12,737 nucleotides of DNA, from positions 1 through 12,737 of the forward strand of contig SLOG01000206.1 of NCBI GenBank assembly GCA_007132635.1, in the 5' to 3' direction. Every line of letters starts with the position of its first letter. Position 1 is the first letter of the stretch. Position numbers and translations under genes: made by a program. Below the pieces are notes generated by a model, which was not told the DNA's origin, did not search any database, and was given only the letters and a program-made list of their open reading frames with translations. Below, piece by piece: positions 6,881 through 12,737 of this stretch. Source of the stretch: Limnochordia bacterium. Lineage in GTDB: Bacteria > Bacillota > Limnochordia > Darwinibacteriales > SLO01.

Positions 6881-8704
6881 TTGGGTATCCTGCTGTATGG
6901 TATTCCCGATGAACTCGTTACGTTCGAGTATACCAATCAGCAGGGGCGCCGCCGCGAGTACGATGCGCCTTACGAAGGTGTCCTCGCCCATTTGGCTCGG
7001 CGGCACCGGGAGAGTGCATCGGATTGGGCGCAGCAGGAGATTGAGCAGTATATGAGTACCCGCCCTTGTACGGACTGCGGGGGGCGCCGGCTCCGGCCCG
7101 AGGTGCTGGGTGTCACTGTCGGTGAGCGAAGTATTATGGATATCAGTGCGCTGTCTATCCGGGAGTGTCACAATTTCTTTGTGGGGCTAGAGCTGTCCGA
7201 CCGAGACACGCTCATCGCCCACCAGGTGTTGAAGGAAATCCGCGAACGCCTCGGGTTTCTCAACAACGTCGGGCTTGACTACTTGACCCTGGAGCGTTCG
7301 GCGGGCAGCCTCTCCGGAGGCGAGGCCCAGCGAATCCGCCTCGCGACGCAAGTCGGTTCTAGCCTAATGGGCGTCCTGTATATCCTGGACGAACCAAGTA
7401 TCGGACTGCATCAGCGAGACAATCACCGCCTCTTGGAAACGTTAAAAGGGCTTCGTGATCTTGGCAACACTCTCATCATCGTGGAACACGACGAGGATAC
7501 GATGCGGCAAGCCGACTGGATTATCGATATCGGCCCAGGAGCGGGTTCCCATGGGGGTGAGGTGGTTGCCGAGGGGATGTTTGCCGACATTTGCCGTGTG
7601 GAAGCCTCCATAACCGGCCGCTACCTGTCCGGGAAGCAGTCGATTCCGATTCCTTTGGCACGCCGGAAACCCAATGGCAATTGGCTGCGGATCAAGGGAG
7701 CGCAGGAGAACAACCTGAAGAACATCGATGTGGACATTCCCATGGGCGTGTTTGTCTGCGTTACGGGCGTTTCCGGCAGCGGCAAGAGCAGTCTAATCAA
7801 TGAAGTGCTCTACAAGAAGCTGGCCCACCAGCTTCACCGTTCGACGATTCGGGCCGGCCTCCACCGTACCATCGAAGGCGTGGAGAATTTGGATAAGGTT
7901 ATAGACATTGACCAGTCGCCCATCGGAAGAACGCCGCGCTCCAATCCTGCCACCTATACGGGAGCTTTTGACGGCATCCGCGAGATCTTCTCCATGGCTC
8001 CGGAAGCGAAAATCCGCGGTTATAAGCCGGGCCGGTTTTCGTTTAATGTTAAAGGCGGGCGCTGCGAGTCATGTAAAGGCGACGGTATCATCAAAATCGA
8101 GATGCATTTTCTTCCCGACGTTTACGTACCCTGCGAGGTCTGCAAAGGGGCGCGGTATAACCGCGAGACGCTAGAGGTTCGTTACAAAGGCAAAAACATC
8201 GCCGACGTGCTGGATATGCGCGTCGAAGAGGCGGTGGGGTTCTTCCAGAACATCCCGAAGATACACCGCAAACTGCAGACCCTAAACGATGTCGGGCTGG
8301 GCTATGTGCGGCTGGGCCAGCCGGCAACGCAGCTCAGCGGCGGCGAGGCCCAGCGGGTCAAACTGGCCACCGAACTCAGTCGGCGCAGCAACGGCAAGAC
8401 ATTGTATATACTCGATGAACCGACAACAGGCCTGCACTTTGAGGACATCCGTAAACTGCTGGATGTCCTGGCGAGACTTGTCGAGGCAGGCGATACGGTA
8501 ATTGTCATTGAGCATAACCTGGATGTCATCAAGACCGCTGACTACATCATCGACTTGGGACCCGAAGGCGGCGAACTAGGCGGTGAGGTCGTGGCGCTGG
8601 GCACGCCGGAAGCAGTGGCTGCCTGCGAGTCGTCGTATACCGGCCAGTTTCTGGCCCCGGTTTTGGCAGCGAGCAAGACCCTAATGCAGAGCCGCTGCGG
8701 GTAG
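6881..8704 (+). CDS. uvrA: UvrA, C-terminal part following the in-frame TAG
   Basis: Codons 343-949 of the joined uvrA. Numbered on the joined protein: cysteine pair C405/C408; signature motif LSGGEAQRIRLA from 486; Walker B LYILDEPS from 508; second Walker A GVSGSGKS at 638-645; the zinc finger C737/C740 with C760/C763; second signature LSGGEAQRVKLA from 827; and second Walker B ILDEPTTGLH with D854/E855. All are intact, so there is no sign of decay after the stop. If translated separately it would begin at TTG 6881, directly after the TAG; GGGGAG at 6872-6877 is only 3 bases away, which is close for a ribosome-binding site. It ends in TAG at 8702-8704. In the same frame, 9 sense codons after that TAG lead straight into the uvrC ATG. 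Product assignment is certain; how it is translated is not. Confidence 0.93.
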   Translation: MGILLYGIPDELVTFEYTNQQGRRREYDAPYEGVLAHLARRHRESASDWAQQEIEQYMSTRPCTDCGGRRLRPEVLGVTVGERSIMDISALSIRECHNFFVGLELSDRDTLIAHQVLKEIRERLGFLNNVGLDYLTLERSAGSLSGGEAQRIRLATQVGSSLMGVLYILDEPSIGLHQRDNHRLLETLKGLRDLGNTLIIVEHDEDTMRQADWIIDIGPGAGSHGGEVVAEGMFADICRVEASITGRYLSGKQSIPIPLARRKPNGNWLRIKGAQENNLKNIDVDIPMGVFVCVTGVSGSGKSSLINEVLYKKLAHQLHRSTIRAGLHRTIEGVENLDKVIDIDQSPIGRTPRSNPATYTGAFDGIREIFSMAPEAKIRGYKPGRFSFNVKGGRCESCKGDGIIKIEMHFLPDVYVPCEVCKGARYNRETLEVRYKGKNIADVLDMRVEEAVGFFQNIPKIHRKLQTLNDVGLGYVRLGQPATQLSGGEAQRVKLATELSRRSNGKTLYILDEPTTGLHFEDIRKLLDVLARLVEAGDTVIVIEHNLDVIKTADYIIDLGPEGGELGGEVVALGTPEAVAACESSYTGQFLAPVLAASKTLMQSRCG

Positions 8705-8731
8705 TCTGCAGCCAGGGGAGATGGTGCTTTC

Positions 8732-10567
8732 ATGGAGCTCACGGAGAAGCTGAAACTACTGCCCACTAATCCCGGCGTTTATCTCATGAAGAACGAGGCT
8801 GGGGAGATTCTCTATATCGGAAAGGCCTTGAACCTGCGCAATCGTGTGCGTTCATATTTCCAAAATGGCCGCGGCCTCAGCGCCAAGGTTGCCGTACTAG
8901 TCGGTCAGATCGAAGATTTCGAGTATATTGTGACCGACTCCGAGGTGGAGGCGCTGATTCTCGAGAGCAACCTGATTAAGGAACACGCGCCTCGCTACAA
9001 CGTTCGTCTCAAGGATGACAAGAACTATCCGTATATCAAGGTGAGTATGGAGGAGACCTTTCCGCGAGTGCTGCTGGTGCGGCGGCGCTTAGCCGATGGC
9101 GGCCGTTACTTCGGGCCCTATACGAGCGCCGGAGCCGTTCGGGACACCCTGGACCTTTTGCGCAAGCTCTTTCCCGTTAGAACCTGCCGGAAACGTATTG
9201 AACCGGGCCAGCAGGATCGGCCCTGCCTCAACTTCCATATCGGCCGGTGCCTCGCTCCCTGCGCCAGTTTGATCGACGCGGCTGCGTATAGGGAGATCAT
9301 CGACGAAGTCTGCGTCTTCTTGGAAGGACGGCATGATGCCCTTATCCCCGACCTAGAAGTCAAGATGAACCAGGCGGCGGGAGCACTGGAATTCGAACGG
9401 GCAGCGCGTATTCGCGACCAGCTGCAGTCGCTGCGCCAGATCGTGGAAAAGCAGAAAATTGTGGCTTCGCATGCTGAGGACCAGGATGTGCTGGGCTATG
9501 CCCGCGCGGGGGATCTGGCCTGCGTGCATGTCTTCTTCGTCCGCGGCGGCAAACTCATCGGGCGCGACCACTTCCTGTTGGACTGCTCGCCGGAAGAAGA
9601 CGGCGAGGCCGTGTTGGCTGCCTTCGTGCAGCAGTACTACAGCAAGGCGAGTTTTGTCCCGCGGGAGATCCTCTTGTCCCAGGCGGTGGACGATGGAGAT
9701 GTCCTGGAGAACTGGCTCGGTACGCTGCGAGGGAGCCGCGTGTATCTGCGGACACCGCAGCGCGGGGCCAAAAAGCACTTGGTGAACATGGTCACGGAGA
9801 ACGCTCAGATCGTTTTGGATGAGATTCGTTCGAAGGAAGAGCGGCGCCAGCGGGAGGTGGAAATGGGCCTCAGCGAGCTGCAGGAGGCTTTGGATCTCCC
9901 GGCGGCGCCCCGCCGCATAGAGGCATACGATATATCCAACACACAAGGGAACCAGGTCGTAGCCTCGATGGTGGTTTTCGTCGATGGAATGCCGGCCAAT
10001 GATCAGTACCGGCGGTTCCGGATTCGAACAGTGGAAGGCGGGCCCGACGACTATCAAGCCATGCAGGAGGTGCTGCGTCGCCGCTTTTCGCGAGGTCTGC
10101 GGGAGAAGGCAGGGGAAATCGCGGGCTCGTCCTTCAGTGACTTTCCTGACGTCGTGCTGGTCGATGGAGGCAAGGGGCAGTTGAGCTCGGCGCTGGAGGT
10201 TCGTGATGAACTCGCCGTGGACGTTCCGTTTGTCGGACTGGCGAAACAATTCGAAGAGCTTTATCGAGAAGGCCAGCAGTATCCGGTGCTGTTGCCTCGA
10301 GAATCGCAAGGCCTCTTCATGCTGCAGCGGATACGCGATGAAGCGCACCGCTTTGCCATCACCTATCATCGCCAGCTGCGCGGCCGAGCAGCCCAGGGCT
10401 CAGTGCTGGATGATATTCCCGGTGTGGGTAGTCAGCGAAAGAAGGCTCTTATCAAGTACTTCGGCTCGGTCAAACGCATCCGCGAGGCAGAGATTGAAGA
10501 GCTGGTGAAGGTGGATGGCGTGAGCCGGGGAGTAGCGGAGGAGATTTACCGGCATCTGCGGGGCTGA
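8732..10567 (+). CDS. uvrC: Excinuclease ABC subunit C, UvrC
   Basis: 611 residues, full length. UvrC makes the 3' and 5' incisions around damage marked by UvrB. Domains in order: GIY-YIG nuclease at about 12-92 (GVY at 15-17, YIG at 28-30, Glu78); a four-cysteine iron-sulfur type cluster, C152, C165, C173, C177; UVR domain at about 207-237 (LEFERAARIRDQL), which pairs with UvrB; RNase H-like endonuclease with Asp400 (AYDISN), the DDY at 439-441, Asp478 (LVDGGKGQ) and His539; and a tandem helix-hairpin-helix at about 559-609 (IPGVGSQRKKAL, VDGVSRGVAEEI). Start is ATG 8732; GGGGAG at 8715-8720 lies upstream, and the closer ATG at 8721 is in another frame that stops at once. It lies 27 bases after uvrA and is probably co-transcribed with it. 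Stop is TGA. Confidence 0.98.
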   Translation: MELTEKLKLLPTNPGVYLMKNEAGEILYIGKALNLRNRVRSYFQNGRGLSAKVAVLVGQIEDFEYIVTDSEVEALILESNLIKEHAPRYNVRLKDDKNYPYIKVSMEETFPRVLLVRRRLADGGRYFGPYTSAGAVRDTLDLLRKLFPVRTCRKRIEPGQQDRPCLNFHIGRCLAPCASLIDAAAYREIIDEVCVFLEGRHDALIPDLEVKMNQAAGALEFERAARIRDQLQSLRQIVEKQKIVASHAEDQDVLGYARAGDLACVHVFFVRGGKLIGRDHFLLDCSPEEDGEAVLAAFVQQYYSKASFVPREILLSQAVDDGDVLENWLGTLRGSRVYLRTPQRGAKKHLVNMVTENAQIVLDEIRSKEERRQREVEMGLSELQEALDLPAAPRRIEAYDISNTQGNQVVASMVVFVDGMPANDQYRRFRIRTVEGGPDDYQAMQEVLRRRFSRGLREKAGEIAGSSFSDFPDVVLVDGGKGQLSSALEVRDELAVDVPFVGLAKQFEELYREGQQYPVLLPRESQGLFMLQRIRDEAHRFAITYHRQLRGRAAQGSVLDDIPGVGSQRKKALIKYFGSVKRIREAEIEELVKVDGVSRGVAEEIYRHLRG

Positions 10568-10598
10568 ACTGCGTTTTTGGAAATGGTGATGGAAAAAC

Positions 10599-10622
10599 GG
10601 CGGTTGGCCGCAGCCAACCGCC
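10599..10622. terminator. Bidirectional terminator between uvrC and the minus-strand barrel gene
   Basis: A perfect 10-bp stem, GGCGGTTGGC (10599-10608) and GCCAACCGCC (10613-10622), has a 4-base loop. It sits between convergent genes. On the minus strand the stem is followed almost at once by TTTTT (complement of 10593-10597), a good intrinsic terminator tail. On the plus strand a shorter TTTT run lies at 10630-10633. It probably ends both the ctp-uvr run and the minus-strand gene. Confidence 0.82.
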
Positions 10623-10635
10623 ATGCTAGTTTTGG

Positions 10636-11382
10636 TCAAAAGGTAAGAGTTACCCCTCCGGTGATGCTGGAGTAGCGGCCTCGCGTCACAGGAATATCTT
10701 CGCCGTTGTGGAACTCAAACGGCGGGATCCGGACATTCCCGCCCATGTAGCCGGCGCGGATGCCGATTCCATCAGTCACTTCGTAGCTGACCCCTACCTG
10801 GTACGTGTAGGCAGAACCTCGGAGTCCGTCTTCCGACGAATTGCCGCGGGTATACTTATATGTATACCAAGGCGTCCCTGTGACCGAGGCCTGCACCAGC
10901 ACATCCTCCATGACATCGATGTCGACCAGAACTTGGCCCATGAATCCATAGCCGTTGAGAGACTGCTGGAGCGTGGCGCCCCCGTTTTGGATGGCACTGT
11001 GGCTGACCTTCGCTCGAGTCAGCTGGTAGCCTAATCCGCCGTACACGGTCACGTCACTGCCTTGAAACGCGTTCACTAAGAGCGCTCCTTGAGTGAAGCC
11101 GCGAGTTGCCGTGTCGCTGCTTCCCAAATCGTGGTCGGTGCCGGCGAGAGTCAGTGTGCGGGCCCGGGCACCGGAATGTGTGACGGCCACCAGCAGATCA
11201 TCGGCGGGGACAAAAGTTCCGGAAACAACGGTGAGCCAATCGCTGGATTTGACCTGGCCTGTACCGAAGAAGTCGTCGTACGCAGTCGAACCGAGACCAA
11301 GCTGTACGTGAGCATGGAACTGGGCGGCAGCAGGAACAGCGGTAAGCAGCAGGATGAGGAAACACACAGTCAGTTTTTTCAT
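10636..11382 (-). CDS. Probable small outer-membrane beta-barrel protein
   Basis: 248 residues. A clear signal peptide spans residues 1-20 (two lysines, a hydrophobic core, AAA before Gln21). The mature part has alternating polar/hydrophobic strands rich in Gly, Tyr and Thr (for example VTVYGGLGYQL, AYTYQVGVSYEV, GIGIRAGYMGG) and ends SSITGGVTLTF. The terminal Phe with alternating hydrophobic residues before it resembles the beta-signal recognised by the BAM assembly machinery. About 8-10 strands are plausible, similar in size to OmpW- or OmpA-barrel-like proteins. Exact function is not recognised. Start ATG is preceded on the minus strand by AGGGGG at a 6-base spacing. There is one cysteine, within the signal peptide but not in a lipobox. 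It is divergent from a second, larger barrel-like protein. Confidence 0.75.
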   Translation of the reverse strand: MKKLTVCFLILLLTAVPAAAQFHAHVQLGLGSTAYDDFFGTGQVKSSDWLTVVSGTFVPADDLLVAVTHSGARARTLTLAGTDHDLGSSDTATRGFTQGALLVNAFQGSDVTVYGGLGYQLTRAKVSHSAIQNGGATLQQSLNGYGFMGQVLVDIDVMEDVLVQASVTGTPWYTYKYTRGNSSEDGLRGSAYTYQVGVSYEVTDGIGIRAGYMGGNVRIPPFEFHNGEDIPVTRGRYSSITGGVTLTF

Positions 11383-11594
11383 GGAGAACCCCCTACCATT
11401 CGTTGGTTTCTATTATGTATATATTCGCTGTTGTTAGTGCGTTTCCTTTTGCCGAACAGGGTTTTGGGGAACGTGTTTTCGTTAAAGTTGTCGATTTCCC
11501 GTTGTGGACGAAAGTTTTTTGGATTCACGGAAGGTGAAAATTCTCTGGGGTAGAATACTATGGGCAAGGAAATCATTTTGAAACGGGGGAGTCA
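11383..11594. promoter_or_regulatory. Divergent intergenic region, presumed to hold both barrel-gene promoters
   Basis: 212 bases, visibly AT-richer than the flanking genes, between two divergent start codons, so it should hold promoters for both. Weak -10-like boxes: CATAAT on the minus strand (complement of 11412-11417) within a TATATACATAAT stretch, and TAGAAT on the plus strand at 11551-11556. Neither has a good -35 hexamer at 16-18 bases, so the exact sites are uncertain. GGGGGAG at 11585-11591 is the ribosome-binding site of the plus-strand gene. No clear operator palindrome was seen. Confidence 0.45.
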
Positions 11595-12518
11595 ATGTTG
11601 AAGAGAGTACTTGTTTTAGCAATGGTAATGGCTCTGTTCCTCAGCATGGGGGCAGCAGCGCAGGAGATGGAGTTCACGTTGGACGGCTTTGGCGGTATTG
11701 GGATGACGACCATTGGTCCTGGAATGGAAGACGCAGACGATCTGAAAACGCGCGACTGGTCGTTTTTGATTAACGCTGAGGCGGAGGTATATCCGAATAT
11801 TGTAGTGGAAGGCCGCTACATATCCAGCTGGGCCCGCCAGGTTGAGGACGACGATGAATTTAAGGCGGTTGGGGATGTTGATTGGCTTGACTCCGCAAGT
11901 CTTAACCTCGTCATGGCCGGTGCCAAGTATCGGCTCCTCGAAGACAATGACCTAAGCGCGTTTTTAGGTGCCGGCTACTCCATGGGTTCGGCCAAAGCCG
12001 ACTTGGGCAATGATAGCTGGAGTGTGGACAGTAAAGGGTTTTACGGGCGAGCGGGTATCCAGATGGCTGTCACCCCTGAGATCACCATTCGCGGCGATCT
12101 GTCCTATGCCCCGTTTAACACAGGCGATTTCAGCTGGGTGTTTGACCCCGAAGTCAATGGGGCAGACGTTAGTGGTTCTGAAGCAAAAGGTACTATCGAC
12201 AGCGTATTGATGACGGGCCGCGGTTCGGTGACCTATCAGATCAACGAGATGCTCGGTGTCCAGGTCGGAGTCAGCTATCAAAGCTTTAGTTACAAGGGCG
12301 ATGTGACTGAAACATACAACGGCAATGGCGACAACGGCAATGGCGACAACGGCAATGGGGACAATGGCAATGGCGACAACGGCAATGGCGACAATGGCAA
12401 TGGTGACAACGGAGGAGAAAATGGCTTGATGTCATTGAACGATGGCAACGGCAGTGTCAGTGTTGACGACAGTGTAACCAGCACCATCTTCGGCGCCGGT
12501 GTTGTGGTAAGGTTCTAA
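11595..12518 (+). CDS. Probable outer-membrane beta-barrel protein with NGNGD repeat loop
   Basis: 307 residues. The signal peptide spans about 1-22 (basic start, hydrophobic core, GAAA before Gln23). The mature part is a series of amphipathic strands (WSFLINAEAEVY, ASLNLVMAGAKYRLL, GFYGRAGIQMAV, GVQVGVSYQSFSY) typical of OmpA/OmpW-like barrels, ending in GAGVVVRF with terminal Phe, a likely BAM beta-signal. Residues 242-271 are six tandem NGNGD units, followed by an NGGENG stretch. They lie between the last two predicted strands, which places them in a surface loop if the barrel is standard. There is no cysteine. ATG 11595 has GGGGGAG ending only 3 bases upstream; TTG 11598 in the same frame would be better spaced and is a possible start. 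Stop is TAA. Distantly similar in style to the divergent minus-strand barrel gene. Specific function is not recognised. Confidence 0.78.
   Translation: MLKRVLVLAMVMALFLSMGAAAQEMEFTLDGFGGIGMTTIGPGMEDADDLKTRDWSFLINAEAEVYPNIVVEGRYISSWARQVEDDDEFKAVGDVDWLDSASLNLVMAGAKYRLLEDNDLSAFLGAGYSMGSAKADLGNDSWSVDSKGFYGRAGIQMAVTPEITIRGDLSYAPFNTGDFSWVFDPEVNGADVSGSEAKGTIDSVLMTGRGSVTYQINEMLGVQVGVSYQSFSYKGDVTETYNGNGDNGNGDNGNGDNGNGDNGNGDNGNGDNGGENGLMSLNDGNGSVSVDDSVTSTIFGAGVVVRF
12318..12407 (+). repeat. Six tandem copies of a 15-bp coding repeat (NGNGD)
   Basis: The unit AACGGCAATGGCGAC is repeated six times in frame. Copies 1, 2 and 5 are identical; the others differ at wobble positions only (AAC/AAT for Asn, GGC/GGG/GGT for Gly), so the protein repeat is perfect. 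The 15-base unit keeps the frame, so copy-number changes would lengthen or shorten the loop without inactivating the gene. Confidence 0.95.
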
Positions 12519-12542
12519 TCTCGAAATAGTCTTGATGTCAGT

Positions 12543-12567
12543 AAAGGACGGGGCTGCCCCGTCCTTT
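12543..12567. terminator. Strong intrinsic terminator after the NGNGD barrel gene
   Basis: A perfect 11-bp stem, AAAGGACGGGG (12543-12553) and CCCCGTCCTTT (12557-12567), has a 3-base loop and ends in a TTTT run (12565-12568). It starts 25 bases after the stop codon. The mirrored A/T ends let it also work, less strongly, for the convergent minus-strand gene ending at 12611. Confidence 0.85.
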
Positions 12568-12610
12568 TGCGCGTCTGCTGTTTGGTTGATTCCTGGGTGA
12601 GTGTCCAGAC

Positions 12611-12737
12611 TCAATCCCAAGGGCGAAGGCGAATATCCAACGGGTCATCGTAGTAGCTCTCCACTGTGATCTCTTGGCGATGGAACCAATCGCCTGGTGT
12701 CAGTGTGCCGCTGCCGTCCACATCGATATGGGTCTCC
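12611..12737 (-). CDS. 3' end of a minus-strand gene with an EF-hand-like loop (partial)
   Basis: 41 codons run open from the window edge to a TGA (complement of 12611-12613). The readable end contains DVDGSGTLTPGDWF, an EF-hand or dockerin-like acidic loop (Asp at positions 1, 3 and 12, Ser at 5, hydrophobic at 8), followed by EITVESYYDD and a C-terminus of RLRPWD. Such loops usually bind calcium in secreted or envelope proteins. From memory, similar endings of the type DxDGxGxLxPGD plus a short strand occur in small secreted hypothetical proteins. Support comes from the coding-like frame and from its position facing a bidirectional terminator. The start and full domain content lie outside the window, so no product name is given. 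Confidence 0.6.
   Translation of the reverse strand, partial: ETHIDVDGSGTLTPGDWFHRQEITVESYYDDPLDIRLRPWD

Noticed and set aside
6434..7171. Minus-strand open frame of 245 codons crossing the uvrA TAG
   Set aside because: It spans the uvrA interruption and was considered as a real gene there, but the plus strand carries UvrA motifs on both sides while this frame shows none.
1228..8704. Genome-wide reassignment of TAG to an amino acid
   Set aside because: TAG is the natural terminator of the protease gene (1228-1230), the deacetylase gene (3815-3817) and uvrA itself (8702-8704), each at the expected protein end; only context-specific readthrough remains possible.
9353..10369. Long minus-strand open frame (338 codons) opposite uvrC
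   Set aside because: It lies wholly antisense to well-conserved uvrC, has no recognisable domain and no ribosome-binding site; this is a usual by-product of codon bias in GC-rich genes.
11089..11553. Plus-strand open frame of 154 codons through the divergent intergenic region
   Set aside because: It overlaps the signal-peptide end of the minus-strand barrel gene, has odd composition and no ribosome-binding site; the minus-strand gene is much better supported.

Overview
The window looks like a chromosomal segment of a bacterium from a diderm (two-membrane) branch of the Firmicutes, such as Limnochordia or Halanaerobiia. This placement is inference. The order S41 protease, membrane PDZ protein, divergent polysaccharide deacetylase, uvrB, uvrA, uvrC is Firmicutes-like. 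The two proteins that follow have signal peptides, alternating beta-strand patterns and a C-terminal phenylalanine, which is how outer-membrane beta-barrels look. Base composition is moderately GC-rich, and GTG and TTG starts occur beside ATG.

Layout. Positions 22-10567 are one co-directional plus-strand run of closely spaced or overlapping genes. It begins with an envelope block: a ctpA-type S41 protease, a multi-pass membrane protein with a C-terminal PDZ domain (MinJ-like layout), and a membrane-anchored divergent polysaccharide deacetylase. A full nucleotide excision repair set follows: uvrB, uvrA, uvrC. A perfect hairpin with a T-rich tail lies between the first two genes, so the first gene may be partly separated transcriptionally. 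A strong bidirectional terminator at 10599-10622 closes the run. Next come two divergently transcribed outer-membrane-like proteins (minus strand 10636-11382, plus strand 11595-12518) sharing a 212-base AT-richer intergenic region. A second strong hairpin (12543-12567) separates the plus-strand barrel gene from the 3' end of a minus-strand gene (12611 to the window edge) that encodes an EF-hand-like acidic loop.

Main anomaly. uvrA is interrupted by a single in-frame TAG at codon 342 (6878-6880). Both sides together make a normal 949-codon UvrA with every nucleotide-binding and zinc motif intact. The choices are a recent nonsense mutation or base-call error, translational readthrough or amber recoding, or a split UvrA made by restart at the TTG directly after the TAG. 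Three genes here, including uvrA itself, end with TAG, which argues against wholesale reassignment. The second notable feature is a six-copy 15-bp in-frame repeat encoding NGNGD units in the plus-strand barrel protein, predicted to lie in its last surface loop.

No tRNA, rRNA, CRISPR array, insertion sequence or phage gene was recognised. The window is mostly conserved housekeeping sequence; I found no convincing new multi-gene system.
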